A stretch of 45,800 nt of DNA from Candidatus Zipacnadia bacterium. Its GTDB lineage: Bacteria > Armatimonadota > Zipacnadia > Zipacnadales > UBA5352. The stretch is taken from assembly GCA_029820945.1 (NCBI GenBank), contig JALGUJ010000056.1, positions 1 through 45,800 of the forward strand, given 5' to 3'. The notes under the pieces were generated by a model that did no database searches, had not been told where the DNA came from, and saw only the letters and a program-made list of their open reading frames with translations. The position numbers were made by a program, and so were the translations under genes. Positions 20,429 through 28,962 of the stretch are shown here, piece by piece (position 1 is the first letter of the stretch; each line of letters opens with the position of its first letter).

Positions 20429-22672
20429 ATGGAGAGCACCTCCCCTGAGACCGATCTGCCGCTTTCGGACAACGCGCTGACCGTGTTGGCGCGGCGATAC
20501 TTGAGGAAGGACACCGAGGGCAACGTGGTCGAGCGCCCTGAGGACATGTTCCGGCGGGTCGCCGAGAACATCGCCTCGGCGGACGCCGGGTACGGCGCGA
20601 GCGAGTCGGAGGTCAACGGCCTCGCCGACGAGTTCTACGGCATGATGACGCGACAGGAGTTCATGCCCAACTCCCCCACGCTGATGAACGCCGGGCGCGA
20701 GTTCCAGCAGCTCTCTGCCTGCTTCGTGCTGCCGGTCGAGGACTCGATGGAGAGCATCTTCCAGGCCGTCAAGGACACCGCGATGATCCACAAGAGCGGC
20801 GGCGGCACGGGCTTCGCCTTCTCGCGCCTGCGACCGGCCGACGACATCGTCAGCTCCACGCGCGGCGTCTCCAGCGGCCCGGTGTCCTTCATGAAGGTCT
20901 TCGACGCCGCCACAGAGGCCATCAAGCAGGGCGGAGTGCGGCGGGGGGCCAACATGGCCGTGCTGCGCGTCGATCACCCCGACATCATGGACTTCATCGA
21001 GGCGAAGGCCGAACACACGCAACTGACCAACTTCAACCTCTCGGTCGGCGCCACCGAGGAGTTCATGCGGGCCGTGCAGCGGGGCGAGCAGTTCGACCTG
21101 GTCAACCCGCGCACGGGCGAGGCGGTTGGCAGCCTCGACGCCCGCGAGGTCTTCCACCGCATGGCGGAGCTGGCCTGGGCCGGCGGCGACCCGGGCGTGG
21201 TCTTCCTCGACCGCATGAACGCAACCAACCCCACGCCTCACGCCGGCGAGATCGAGGCCACCAACCCCTGCGGCGAGCAGCCGTTGCTCCCTCACGAGTC
21301 GTGCAACCTCGGCTCGATCAACCTCGCGAAGATGGTGACGAACGCCGGCGAGGCGGCGCAGATCGACTGGGACAGGCTGCGCCAGACCGTGCACCGGGCG
21401 GTGCACTTCCTCGACAACGTCATTGACATGAACCGCCTGCCGCTCGACGACATCGCGCATATGACGCGGCTGAACCGCAAGATCGGCCTGGGAGTTATGG
21501 GCTTCGCCGACATGCTCATCCTGCTCGGTGTCGCCTACAACAGCCAGCAGGCGGTGCGCACCGCCGAGCAGGTGATGGAGTTCGTCACCGAGGAGGCGCG
21601 CGAGGCGTCGCGGCGGCTCGCCGAGCAGCGGGGGGCCTTCCCGAACTGGGAGGGCTCGACGTACCAGCAGGCGGGCCTGCCCCCGATGCGCAACGCGACG
21701 GTCACCACCATCGCCCCAACTGGGACCATCAGCATCATTGCGGGCTGCTCATCGGGCATCGAGCCCCTCTTCGCCGTCGTCTTCACCCGCCACGTGCTCG
21801 ACCAGGACGAGCTGCTCGAGGTGCATCCCATCTTCGAGCGCATGGCCCGGGAACGCGGCTTCTACAGCCCCGAGCTGATCAAGGAGGTCGCGGCGAAGGG
21901 GTCATTGCACGAAATCGAGGAGATCCCCGCAGACGTGCGCGAGCTGTTCGTCACCGCCCATGACGTCACGCCCGAGTGGCACATCCGCCTGCAGGCGGCC
22001 TTCCAGGAGTACACGGACAACGCGGTCTCCAAGACCGTGAACTTCCCGAACGAGGCCACCGTGGACGACGTCGAGCACGTCTACCGGCTGGCCTACGAGC
22101 TGGGCTGCAAGGGCGTCACCATCTACCGCGACGGCTCCCGCGACGAGCAGGTCCTCACCACGGGGAAGACCGAGCGCGCCCGGGAGGAGGAGCAGCAGCC
22201 GGTCGCTGTCACGCCGCGCCCCCGTCCGGCCGTGGTCAGCGGCTCCACTCGCGCCATGCGCACCGGCTGCGGGAAGCTCTATGTCACCATCAACGAGGAC
22301 GAGGAGGGCCCGTTTGAGCTGTTTGCCACCATGGGGAAGGCGGGTGGCTGCGCCGCCTCGCAGGCCGAGGCCATCGCCCGCCTGGTCTCCCTCGCCTTCC
22401 GCTGCGGCATCCCGGCCACCGAGGTCATCCGGCAGCTCAAGGGCATCAGTTGCCACATGCCCGCCTGGGGCGAGGGCGGCCAGCGCATCCTCTCCTGCGC
22501 CGATGCCGTCGGCAAGGCCATCGAGCAGCATGTGCTGCCGAAGGGCGACCAGCTCGCCATGGACTTCACCGGCACCACCCACCTCGGTGCCTGCCCCGAA
22601 TGCGGGGGCACTCTGGTCCAGGAGGGCGGCTGCAACGTCTGCCGAGACTGCGGCTACTCCCAGTGCGACTGA
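20429..22672 (+). CDS. nrdJ: Adenosylcobalamin-dependent ribonucleotide reductase (class II)
   Basis: A 747-residue class II reductase making deoxyribonucleotides with a cobalamin-generated thiyl radical, oxygen-independent. Motifs: NSPTLMNAG, the first redox Cys in LSACFVL, KSGGGTGF, ATNPCGEQPL with the thiyl Cys, the second redox Cys in ESCNLGSIN, and PTGTISIIAG. After the barrel come a TSCPD domain (TGCGKLYVTINEDEEGPFEL onward) and a C-terminal zinc-ribbon-like tail with CPECGG and CRDCGYSQC, which probably relays electrons from thioredoxin. The ATG at 20429 is chosen because GGGGG lies eight bases upstream; ATG 20408 and TTG 20378 are in frame but poorly supported. No nrdB-type radical subunit is encoded nearby, as expected. 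Confidence 0.95.
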   Translation: MESTSPETDLPLSDNALTVLARRYLRKDTEGNVVERPEDMFRRVAENIASADAGYGASESEVNGLADEFYGMMTRQEFMPNSPTLMNAGREFQQLSACFVLPVEDSMESIFQAVKDTAMIHKSGGGTGFAFSRLRPADDIVSSTRGVSSGPVSFMKVFDAATEAIKQGGVRRGANMAVLRVDHPDIMDFIEAKAEHTQLTNFNLSVGATEEFMRAVQRGEQFDLVNPRTGEAVGSLDAREVFHRMAELAWAGGDPGVVFLDRMNATNPTPHAGEIEATNPCGEQPLLPHESCNLGSINLAKMVTNAGEAAQIDWDRLRQTVHRAVHFLDNVIDMNRLPLDDIAHMTRLNRKIGLGVMGFADMLILLGVAYNSQQAVRTAEQVMEFVTEEAREASRRLAEQRGAFPNWEGSTYQQAGLPPMRNATVTTIAPTGTISIIAGCSSGIEPLFAVVFTRHVLDQDELLEVHPIFERMARERGFYSPELIKEVAAKGSLHEIEEIPADVRELFVTAHDVTPEWHIRLQAAFQEYTDNAVSKTVNFPNEATVDDVEHVYRLAYELGCKGVTIYRDGSRDEQVLTTGKTERAREEEQQPVAVTPRPRPAVVSGSTRAMRTGCGKLYVTINEDEEGPFELFATMGKAGGCAASQAEAIARLVSLAFRCGIPATEVIRQLKGISCHMPAWGEGGQRILSCADAVGKAIEQHVLPKGDQLAMDFTGTTHLGACPECGGTLVQEGGCNVCRDCGYSQCD

Positions 22673-22724
22673 CGCCACGACGCCCAAGACGCCTGTTCAC
22701 ACGACCCTGAAGGGATTGACCGGG

Positions 22725-23459
22725 ATGGAGATGTCCACCAACATCGGCCCGCAGTTCCAGGAGGCTACCAAGTACGGGCGCGGCCGTCCCGTCGCGCAGG
22801 CGCCGGCCTGGGCCGCCCCGCCTCCACCATACAAGACCTACCAGGAGTACCTCGAGCGGGTCGAGCTGCCGGGGCCCCGCCGGGCCGGCGGCGCGGCGCT
22901 CTGGAGCCTGATCGCCCAGCGCCGCTCCCGGCGCAACTTCAGCGGCCGCGCCATCGCGCTCGAGGACCTGTCGCAGCTTCTGTGGGCGATTCAGGGCCTC
23001 AGCGGGCAGGTCCAGGACATCGAACTGCGCACCGCGGCCTCAGCCGGCGCGCTCTATCCCAACGAGACCTACCTGGTCGCCCAGGCGGTGGACGACTTGG
23101 CCGAGGGCGTCTACCACTACGACGTGCGCGGCCACGCCCTGGGCATGCTGGCCGAGGGCGACTTCTCCGAGGAGCTGGCGCAGGCATGCCTCGGACAGCG
23201 CTGGCTGACCCGGGCGGCGGCGGTCTTCGTCTGGGGCGCGGTCGTCGCGCGCTGCGCCTGGAAGTACCAGAACCGCGCCTACCGCTACCTCTATCTCGAC
23301 GCGGGGCACCTCGGCGCGCAACTGCAGCTCGCCGCCGAGGCCCTGGGACTTGGCTCCTGCAACGTGGCGGCATTCTTCGACGACGAGGTCGCGAACCTGG
23401 TGGGCATCGACAGCCACACGGAGGTCGCGGTCTACGTCACCGCCGTGGGGCGCGTCTGA
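22725..23459 (+). CDS. SagB/ThcOx family nitroreductase-like oxidoreductase
   Basis: A 244-residue flavin-binding protein. The region IAQRRSRRNFSGRAIALEDLSQLLWAIQG (in parts) and TAASAGALYPNE, with the C-terminal DAGHLGAQLQLAAEALGLGS, are typical of the SagB branch of nitroreductases, whose FMN enzymes oxidise azoline rings in peptide products or reduce small molecules. The usual partners (cyclodehydratase, precursor peptide) are not nearby, so it is probably a stand-alone reductase. The first 60 residues are Pro/Ala-rich and flexible. The ATG at 22725 follows AGGGA by nine bases, 52 bases after nrdJ, so co-transcription is likely. It ends only nine bases from the convergent cyclase gene. Confidence 0.85.
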   Translation: MEMSTNIGPQFQEATKYGRGRPVAQAPAWAAPPPPYKTYQEYLERVELPGPRRAGGAALWSLIAQRRSRRNFSGRAIALEDLSQLLWAIQGLSGQVQDIELRTAASAGALYPNETYLVAQAVDDLAEGVYHYDVRGHALGMLAEGDFSEELAQACLGQRWLTRAAAVFVWGAVVARCAWKYQNRAYRYLYLDAGHLGAQLQLAAEALGLGSCNVAAFFDDEVANLVGIDSHTEVAVYVTAVGRV

Positions 23460-23468
23460 TCCGCCCAC

Positions 23469-25409
23469 CTACCCCTCCGTCAACTCCAGCACCTCGTAGA
23501 CCTCGACCGGCTCGGAGAAGCCCCGCACCTCGACCGGGCCCAGCGCGCGCGCCTCGATGACATGCTCCACCTGCTCGTAGGTGCTGTGGCTGATGAGGGT
23601 GGGGCAGCCCACCTCCTTGGTCATCATCTCCAGCCGGGCGGCGAGGTTCACGTGCGCGCCGATGGCGGTGTACTGCATCCGCTCGCCGGTGCCCACATAG
23701 CCCACCACGGCCTCGCCCGTGCTGATGCCGATGCCCGCCGCCAGCTCAGGCATGCCCAGGAACTCCCACTCCGCCCTGTTGTACCGGATACGCCGCTGCA
23801 TGTGCACCGCGGTCTGCACGGCCAGCAGCGCGTGGTCCGGCTGGTCCAGCGGGGAGTTCCAGAACGCCATCAGCCCGTCGCCCAGGTACTTGTCGAGCGT
23901 GCCCTCAAACTCCCAGATCGTCTCGTGCACCAGGTAGAAGAAGCGGTTGAGCAGCTCCACGGTCTGCTCGGGGTCCATCTGCTCGGACCGGCTCGTGAAG
24001 TTGCGCAGATCCGCGAACATGACGGTGACCACGCGGCGCTGCCCGCGCAACAGCGCCTCGGGGTCCTCCTCCACCAGCCGGTCGATCACCACCGAGGGCA
24101 CGAAGCGCGACAGCGCGCTCCACACCCGCTCATGCTCGCTCTCCTCGCCCAGCAGCCGCAGTGCGAGGGCCGCGATGATCGAACCCAGAAGCACCAGATC
24201 GGGCGCGACCATGTCAACGACCAGTCCGCGCGCGAACAGCGCGATGCACAGCCAGTTGTAGCCGACCAGCATCGCGGCCGCGAAGGCGATGGCCGCACTC
24301 GGTCGCAGCCGCGACAGCCCGAAGAACATCGCCACGCCCAGAGCCACAACGATGGCCAGGCAACTGAACCCGGAGGCCTGTCGCAGGAACCGGCCCTCGA
24401 GTATGTTCGCCAACGCGTTGGCCTGCGTCTCGACACCGTTGTACACGCTGCTGAAGGGGCTGGCGCGCAGGTCGTAGAGGCCGGGAGCGCTGACGGCGAC
24501 GAAGACGACCTTGTCCCCGAACAGCTCCCGGGCTCGTGTGGGGTCGCTCCTGGCGACGTCCAGCATCTCCCACACCGACACGTACGGGTAGGTGCCGGCG
24601 CCGCCCGCGAAGTCGATGAGCATCCTGCCGTTCACGTCGATCGGCACGCGGCGCCTCCCGCCCAGGTCCACGAAGCGGCCCGGCCTGATGACCACCTGCT
24701 CGGGATCGACGTCGAGCATCTCAGCCGCCACGGCCAGCGTCAGCGACGGGTAGAGCCGGCCGCCGTGCGTGACGACGGGGAAGGTGTGGCGGTAGACGCC
24801 GTCGCCGGAATCGACCACGTTGACGAAGCCCACGCCCGCCGCGGCCCTGACCAGGCCCGGGAGCGGCGGCGTGACCTCGCCCAGCTCGAACAGGGTCGCC
24901 ACCGTGTTGAAGCCGCCGCCCTCTACCACCCGGGCGGAAGACCAGCTCCTCGCGGCCATCGCCTCCGACGACGCCTCGGTGCCCTGCGAGCCCGGCCCGT
25001 GGCCGAAGGCCGCGTGGTAGACGTTCCCGGCCTCGGCCGTTGCCTCCGCCAGCTCCTCATCCGACTCCGGCCTCTGCACGTCGGGATCCGCGAAGAAGAT
25101 GTCGAACACGATCGCCTTCGCCCCGCACTCATGGAGCCTTCGCACGATCATTGCGAAGCGCTCGCGGGGCCACGGCCAGCGCTCGAGCTTCTCAATGCTG
25201 GCCTCGTTGACATCAACGATGATGATGTCGGGGTGGGGCTCGCGCTCGCCCCGCAGGTGGAACCGCCAGTCCACCGTTCGCAGCTCGATGCGGTCAAGGA
25301 CGGTCAGGGGAAGCCAGAAGCGGAGCACGATCACAATCGCCATGACGGCGACGATAATCCACACCAGACGCCTGCGAAGGGCCAGTTCGGCGGACCTCGG
25401 CTGGTCCAT
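23469..25409 (-). CDS. CHASE2-domain adenylate cyclase (class III)
   Basis: A 646-residue membrane receptor cyclase. One membrane helix near residues 17-37, an extracytoplasmic CHASE2 sensor (about 45-345, with ERWPWPRERFAMIVRRL and AKAIVFDIFF as in the family), three closely spaced membrane helices (about 350-425), then a class III catalytic domain. Catalytic residues: metal Asp in VMFADLRNF, Lys and second Asp in DKYLGDGLMAFW, and the Asn/Arg pair in VNLAARLE. The purine-selecting site reads YTAIG with Thr, as in the class IIIb cyclases. ATG at 25409 is chosen over an earlier GTG-type extension because the membrane helix follows it closely. It makes cAMP in response to an unknown outside signal. 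Confidence 0.93.
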   Translation of the reverse strand: MDQPRSAELALRRRLVWIIVAVMAIVIVLRFWLPLTVLDRIELRTVDWRFHLRGEREPHPDIIIVDVNEASIEKLERWPWPRERFAMIVRRLHECGAKAIVFDIFFADPDVQRPESDEELAEATAEAGNVYHAAFGHGPGSQGTEASSEAMAARSWSSARVVEGGGFNTVATLFELGEVTPPLPGLVRAAAGVGFVNVVDSGDGVYRHTFPVVTHGGRLYPSLTLAVAAEMLDVDPEQVVIRPGRFVDLGGRRRVPIDVNGRMLIDFAGGAGTYPYVSVWEMLDVARSDPTRARELFGDKVVFVAVSAPGLYDLRASPFSSVYNGVETQANALANILEGRFLRQASGFSCLAIVVALGVAMFFGLSRLRPSAAIAFAAAMLVGYNWLCIALFARGLVVDMVAPDLVLLGSIIAALALRLLGEESEHERVWSALSRFVPSVVIDRLVEEDPEALLRGQRRVVTVMFADLRNFTSRSEQMDPEQTVELLNRFFYLVHETIWEFEGTLDKYLGDGLMAFWNSPLDQPDHALLAVQTAVHMQRRIRYNRAEWEFLGMPELAAGIGISTGEAVVGYVGTGERMQYTAIGAHVNLAARLEMMTKEVGCPTLISHSTYEQVEHVIEARALGPVEVRGFSEPVEVYEVLELTEG

Positions 25410-25526
25410 GATTGAGTGACCACCAGGGCATGCTGCGGGGCTCACGACTGTTTACACACCCCGGCAGAAGGGTATCACTGACGTGAACGGGATGCCGCTC
25501 TGTCCCCGTGCTTGTGCGCCATCAGC

Positions 25527-25555
25527 AGTATAAACGGAGAACGCCACATGCGCAA
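25527..25555 (-). promoter_or_regulatory. Candidate promoter for the CHASE2 cyclase gene
   Basis: On the minus strand TTGCGC (25555-25550) and TATACT (25532-25527) are spaced by 17 bases. The element overlaps the start codon of the divergent FecR-domain gene, so transcription of one could interfere with the other. The FecR gene may use TTTACA (25451-25456) with TATCAC (25473-25478), a weaker match. Confidence 0.5.
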
Positions 25556-26438
25556 ATCGGCGGTCCTGCTCATCAGCGTTCTCGGCGTCTTCATATTCCT
25601 CGGTTTCATGCTGATGCAGTCGTTGGTCATCGTCCAGCGCATTGCATCGGTCAGCGACGTCGTCGGCGAGGTCTCGGTCAAGGCCCGCAGCGACAGTGAC
25701 TTCACGCCGCTGGGGGACACGAGGCAGGTGCTGGCCGGCTCTGAGGTCCGGACCGGCCCCGACAGCGCCGTCACCCTCAACTGGGTCAACGGCTCGCGCA
25801 TCCGCCTCGGCCCCGAGACATCAGTGCGCGTCCGGAAGTGCTCGCTGAACACCAACACGAAGGCCACGACCTCGCTGTTCGATCTCGACATGGGCCGCAT
25901 CTGGGTCAGGGTCCTGTCGATGGTGGGGGGCAAGAGCAAGTTCGAGATCCGCACTCCCACCGCCACCGCCGGAGTGCGGGGAACGGTCTTCTTCGTCGAG
26001 GTGGACCGAACCGGCTCCACCGCGGTGGCCGTCTACGAGGGCGCGGTTGAGGTTGCGACCGACACCGGCAGAGCCACCGTCGGCGAGGGCCAGCAGGCAA
26101 CGGTTGGCCCCGGCGGGTCCGCGCCCGCGATCTCGCATCAGGCCGGCGACGGCCCGCGGTGGCGGGAGCATAGCGGCATCATTGGCCCGCGGCTCGATCT
26201 GGATACGGGCACCCAGGTGACCGTGCCCGCCGGCGTCGAGACCGTCACCATTACCGGCGTCTCCGAGCCCGAGGCCACGGTGACCATCAACGGCAGCCCC
26301 GTGACGCTTGACCGCAATAACCGCTTCAGCGCCGAGGTGCCCGTCGGCGGGGCGAACGATGGCATGATCGTGGTCAGCGCCTCCGACAGCCGGGGCGGCG
26401 AGACCGTGCGCGCGATAGCCGTCGCGCAGGGCGGCTGA
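25548..26438 (+). CDS. FecR-domain protein with N-terminal membrane anchor
   Basis: A 296-residue protein with a single hydrophobic segment (about 6-30) and the rest outside the cytoplasm. Residues about 45-180 form a FecR beta domain: VSDVVGEVSVK, LAGSEVRTGPDSAVTLNW, SRIRLGPETSVRV and FEIRTPTATAGVRGTVFFVEV are the familiar repeats. The C-terminal 70 residues (ETVTITGVSEPEATVTINGS) form an Ig-like beta sandwich of the bacterial surface-protein type. FecR domains act as periplasmic sensors or scaffolds, but no FecI sigma factor or TonB receptor is adjacent. It is divergent from the CHASE2 cyclase, a pairing that suggests a common signalling role. ATG 25548 follows GGAGA by eight bases. Confidence 0.88.
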   Translation: MRKSAVLLISVLGVFIFLGFMLMQSLVIVQRIASVSDVVGEVSVKARSDSDFTPLGDTRQVLAGSEVRTGPDSAVTLNWVNGSRIRLGPETSVRVRKCSLNTNTKATTSLFDLDMGRIWVRVLSMVGGKSKFEIRTPTATAGVRGTVFFVEVDRTGSTAVAVYEGAVEVATDTGRATVGEGQQATVGPGGSAPAISHQAGDGPRWREHSGIIGPRLDLDTGTQVTVPAGVETVTITGVSEPEATVTINGSPVTLDRNNRFSAEVPVGGANDGMIVVSASDSRGGETVRAIAVAQGG

Positions 26439-26466
26439 TCTCGCCCGCTTCCATCCCCGATGCCGG

Positions 26467-26496
26467 AGCGCCCGGGCCCATATCGGCCCGGGCGCT
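26467..26496. terminator. Hairpin between convergent genes, likely bidirectional terminator
   Basis: AGCGCCCGGGCC (26467-26478) pairs perfectly with 26485-26496 around the loop CATATC, extending to about 14 pairs with one G-U. It sits between the FecR-domain gene and the convergent two-CW-like gene. Confidence 0.7.
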
Positions 26497-26527
26497 TCAG
26501 GCTCTAAGCTGGCTCGCGGCGGTGCAC

Positions 26528-27622
26528 TCACAGGACCTTGCGCACAAGCACCGCCCACTCGACCGCCTTCAGCACGTACGACATCACCAGCAGCCCCACG
26601 ATGACGTAGAAGAAGCCCCACACGGCCGGGCTGTCGAGGCGCTGGATCCAGTCGCGGACGGGCACCTGCGTGCCGAACGCGAAGCGCTCGGCCAGGCTTG
26701 CCATAACGTGGATGAAACCCACGTAGAGCCGCCGGACGCCCGGATAGGCCGCGATCAGCCCCACGACGGCCGCGGCGATCAGGATCGGGTTGAGCAGGTG
26801 GAACTTCTCGCGCTGATGCTCGTTGAAGATGGGGCAGTTGCGGCACTCACGCGTGCGCTCCGTGCCCGCCCTCCGCTGATCGGCAAGGTCGGAGCGCATG
26901 TACGTCTCATCCCGGCCCGAGATGTCGGCGGCGCTGCCTCTGCGCAGCAGCGACTCGATGAGGTAGGGGTCGCAGTTGCAGCCCTGCTTGATGCGCCAGC
27001 AGTCCTTGCGCTTCTTGTAGGCGGGGCACATCTCCCGGATAGCCTCGTGGCAGAAGGGCATCTCCCAGCAGTGCGACAGCCGGTACCAGGGCCGCCTCGT
27101 GGTGCTCCGCGGCCTCTCGATGCCCTCGTCCTCCGCCATCTTGTTGGCGCGCTGGGGCGCATCCCTGACGAAGACCACGATCTCGATCAGGACGCGCACC
27201 CCGACCACTATCACGATCAGTTCCCCCGTGGTGCTGGCCCAGGAGCTAATGATCTCGCCGGCGCGTGCCGCCTCGTTGCTAACCTGGCCCGCCACCATCA
27301 GCGGGAAGCCGAAGATGAAGCCCAGGCCCACCAGCCCGGCCACGACCGCGTACGCGACCTCCGCGTACGTGATGACCACCAGGCAGATCGTCCCAAGGGC
27401 GGCACTGAGCGCCATGACCTGCCCCATCAGGCGCAGGTTCCCGATGATCCGGGGCTCTACGACTCCCGCGAGGTGCCCCCCATAGACGCCGTAGAGGATG
27501 TAGGCCGTGCTGACGACGAACGCCAGCGCGGCGATCTTCAGGCCCGTCACCGACCAGTTCACGAGCGTCGTGGTCAGGTCCACGGCCGTGCTCGAGGCGC
27601 CCCTACTGGCATTGCGTCTCAC
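26528..27622 (-). CDS. Polytopic membrane protein with an eight-Cys two-CW-like cytoplasmic domain
   Basis: A 364-residue protein not assigned to a named family. Hydrophobic segments lie near 27-48, 60-86, 88-112, 133-153, 276-297 and 333-353. Between the fourth and fifth is a soluble domain of about 110 residues holding eight Cys at 185, 191, 199, 208, 215, 217, 260 and 263. The arrangement CWE-C-CPAY-CW-C-C, then CRNC, resembles the 'two-CW' Cys motif found in some bacterial sensory proteins, and could bind zinc or an iron-sulphur cluster. The GTG at 27622 follows AGGAGG by seven bases. It is the last gene of an operon with two pilT genes, 38 bases after the first, so it may connect a metal or redox signal to pilus retraction. 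Confidence 0.8.
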   Translation of the reverse strand: MRRNASRGASSTAVDLTTTLVNWSVTGLKIAALAFVVSTAYILYGVYGGHLAGVVEPRIIGNLRLMGQVMALSAALGTICLVVITYAEVAYAVVAGLVGLGFIFGFPLMVAGQVSNEAARAGEIISSWASTTGELIVIVVGVRVLIEIVVFVRDAPQRANKMAEDEGIERPRSTTRRPWYRLSHCWEMPFCHEAIREMCPAYKKRKDCWRIKQGCNCDPYLIESLLRRGSAADISGRDETYMRSDLADQRRAGTERTRECRNCPIFNEHQREKFHLLNPILIAAAVVGLIAAYPGVRRLYVGFIHVMASLAERFAFGTQVPVRDWIQRLDSPAVWGFFYVIVGLLVMSYVLKAVEWAVLVRKVL

Positions 27623-27660
27623 TCACGGGCCTCCTCTCAGCGTCCCGCAGGCGCCGTCCG

Positions 27661-28881
27661 CTAGGCCTGGTCGGAGGCCTCGGCCGCCTGGCGGTACTCC
27701 TCCGGGATCGGGTAGTCGTCAAGGAACTGCAGCAGATCGGTCTTCTGGTTGGCGCGGTTGTAGGCCTCTTCGAACTCGATCATGTCATCCTTGACCAGCC
27801 GCGCGAGGTGCATCTCCAGAAGCTGCATCCCCAGGTGCCGCCCGCTCTGGATCGTCGAGCGCATCTGCGACGTCTTCCGCTCGCGGATCAGGTTCCCGAT
27901 GGCGGCGGAGCCGCCCGGCTCACCGACCATGATCTCGTAGGCGGCGATGCGCCCCCTGCCGTCCTTGCGCGGGATCAACTCCTCGGAGAACACCGCCATC
28001 AGCGAGGTGGAGGTCATGGCGCGGATCTCCTCCTGCTCGGCGGACGGGAAGGCCGTCACCAGGCGGTCCACGGTCTTCGGCGCGCTGACCGTATGCAGGG
28101 TGGAGAGCACCAGGTGGCCCGTCTCCGCCGCCTGCAGGCAGGCGCGCATGGTCTCGAGGTCGCGCATCTCGCCGACCAGCATCACGTCGGGGTCGGAGCG
28201 CATGTTGCGGGTCACCGACTCCGCGAAGCTTGATACGTCCACACCCACCTCGCGCTGGTTCAGGATCGAGCGCTTGCCCTCGTGGTAGTACTCGATCGGG
28301 TCCTCTATGGTAATGATATGCGTATCACGCTCGCGGTTGATGTAGTCGATCATCGACGCAATCGTGGTGGTCTTGCCGCAGCCGGTCGGACCGGTCAGCA
28401 GGATGATGCCGCGCGGCTTGTTCAGCATCTCCTGGACCTCGTGCACGGGCAGACCCAGTTGTTCGAAGGTGAGGATCTTGTCCGGAATGAGCCGCAACGC
28501 GATGGCCGGGTGGCCCTTCTGCTGGAAAATGCTCACACGGTAGCGGGCCCCCACCTCCTCCAGCGCGGCCGCGATATCGGCCCCACCGCTCTCATGGAAC
28601 TTCTGCCAGTACCGGTTGGTCGGGTCGTCCTCCCCGATGAGCTCGGTCGTCGCCGCCAGCGTGTCGACCGCCTCGAGCTCCTTGTACCCCTCCACGCGGT
28701 AGAGCCTGCCGTGCAGGCGGAAGATGGGCGGCTCGCCCACGGTGAGGTGCAGGTCCGAAGCATCAAGTTTCGCACACGCGGTCATGAGGATATGGAGGAC
28801 TTCACCGTCCAGAGTCCGTCCCGCGGCGTTGCTCAGCTCGGGCGGCGCCTTCAGCGTTCTGCGGATGTAGTCATCGCCCAT
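27661..28881 (-). CDS. pilT: PilT-type pilus retraction ATPase
   Basis: A 406-residue secretion-superfamily ATPase that powers retraction of type IV pili at the inner membrane. Order: N-terminal PAS-like N2D domain with ASDLHL (41-46), Walker A GPTGCGKT (164-171), Asp box TIEDPIEY, Walker B LVGEMRD (235-241) and His box HLVLSTLHT (256-264), then AIGNLIRERKTSQ, a variant of the AIRNLIRE retraction motif with Gly for Arg. The first 25 residues are an extra hydrophilic extension. The ATG at 28881 follows GAGGGG. It lies 81 bases after a second, damaged pilT. No pilin or PilB/PilC gene is in the window, so the rest of the system is elsewhere. Confidence 0.92.
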   Translation of the reverse strand: MGDDYIRRTLKAPPELSNAAGRTLDGEVLHILMTACAKLDASDLHLTVGEPPIFRLHGRLYRVEGYKELEAVDTLAATTELIGEDDPTNRYWQKFHESGGADIAAALEEVGARYRVSIFQQKGHPAIALRLIPDKILTFEQLGLPVHEVQEMLNKPRGIILLTGPTGCGKTTTIASMIDYINRERDTHIITIEDPIEYYHEGKRSILNQREVGVDVSSFAESVTRNMRSDPDVMLVGEMRDLETMRACLQAAETGHLVLSTLHTVSAPKTVDRLVTAFPSAEQEEIRAMTSTSLMAVFSEELIPRKDGRGRIAAYEIMVGEPGGSAAIGNLIRERKTSQMRSTIQSGRHLGMQLLEMHLARLVKDDMIEFEEAYNRANQKTDLLQFLDDYPIPEEYRQAAEASDQA

Positions 28882-28962
28882 TTGTGATCCCCTCACAAAC
28901 GAAGTGGTGGCACGACCGTCGCTTGGTCTCGGCATGCACAGCCGCGCGGCTTCTATGCTCTG

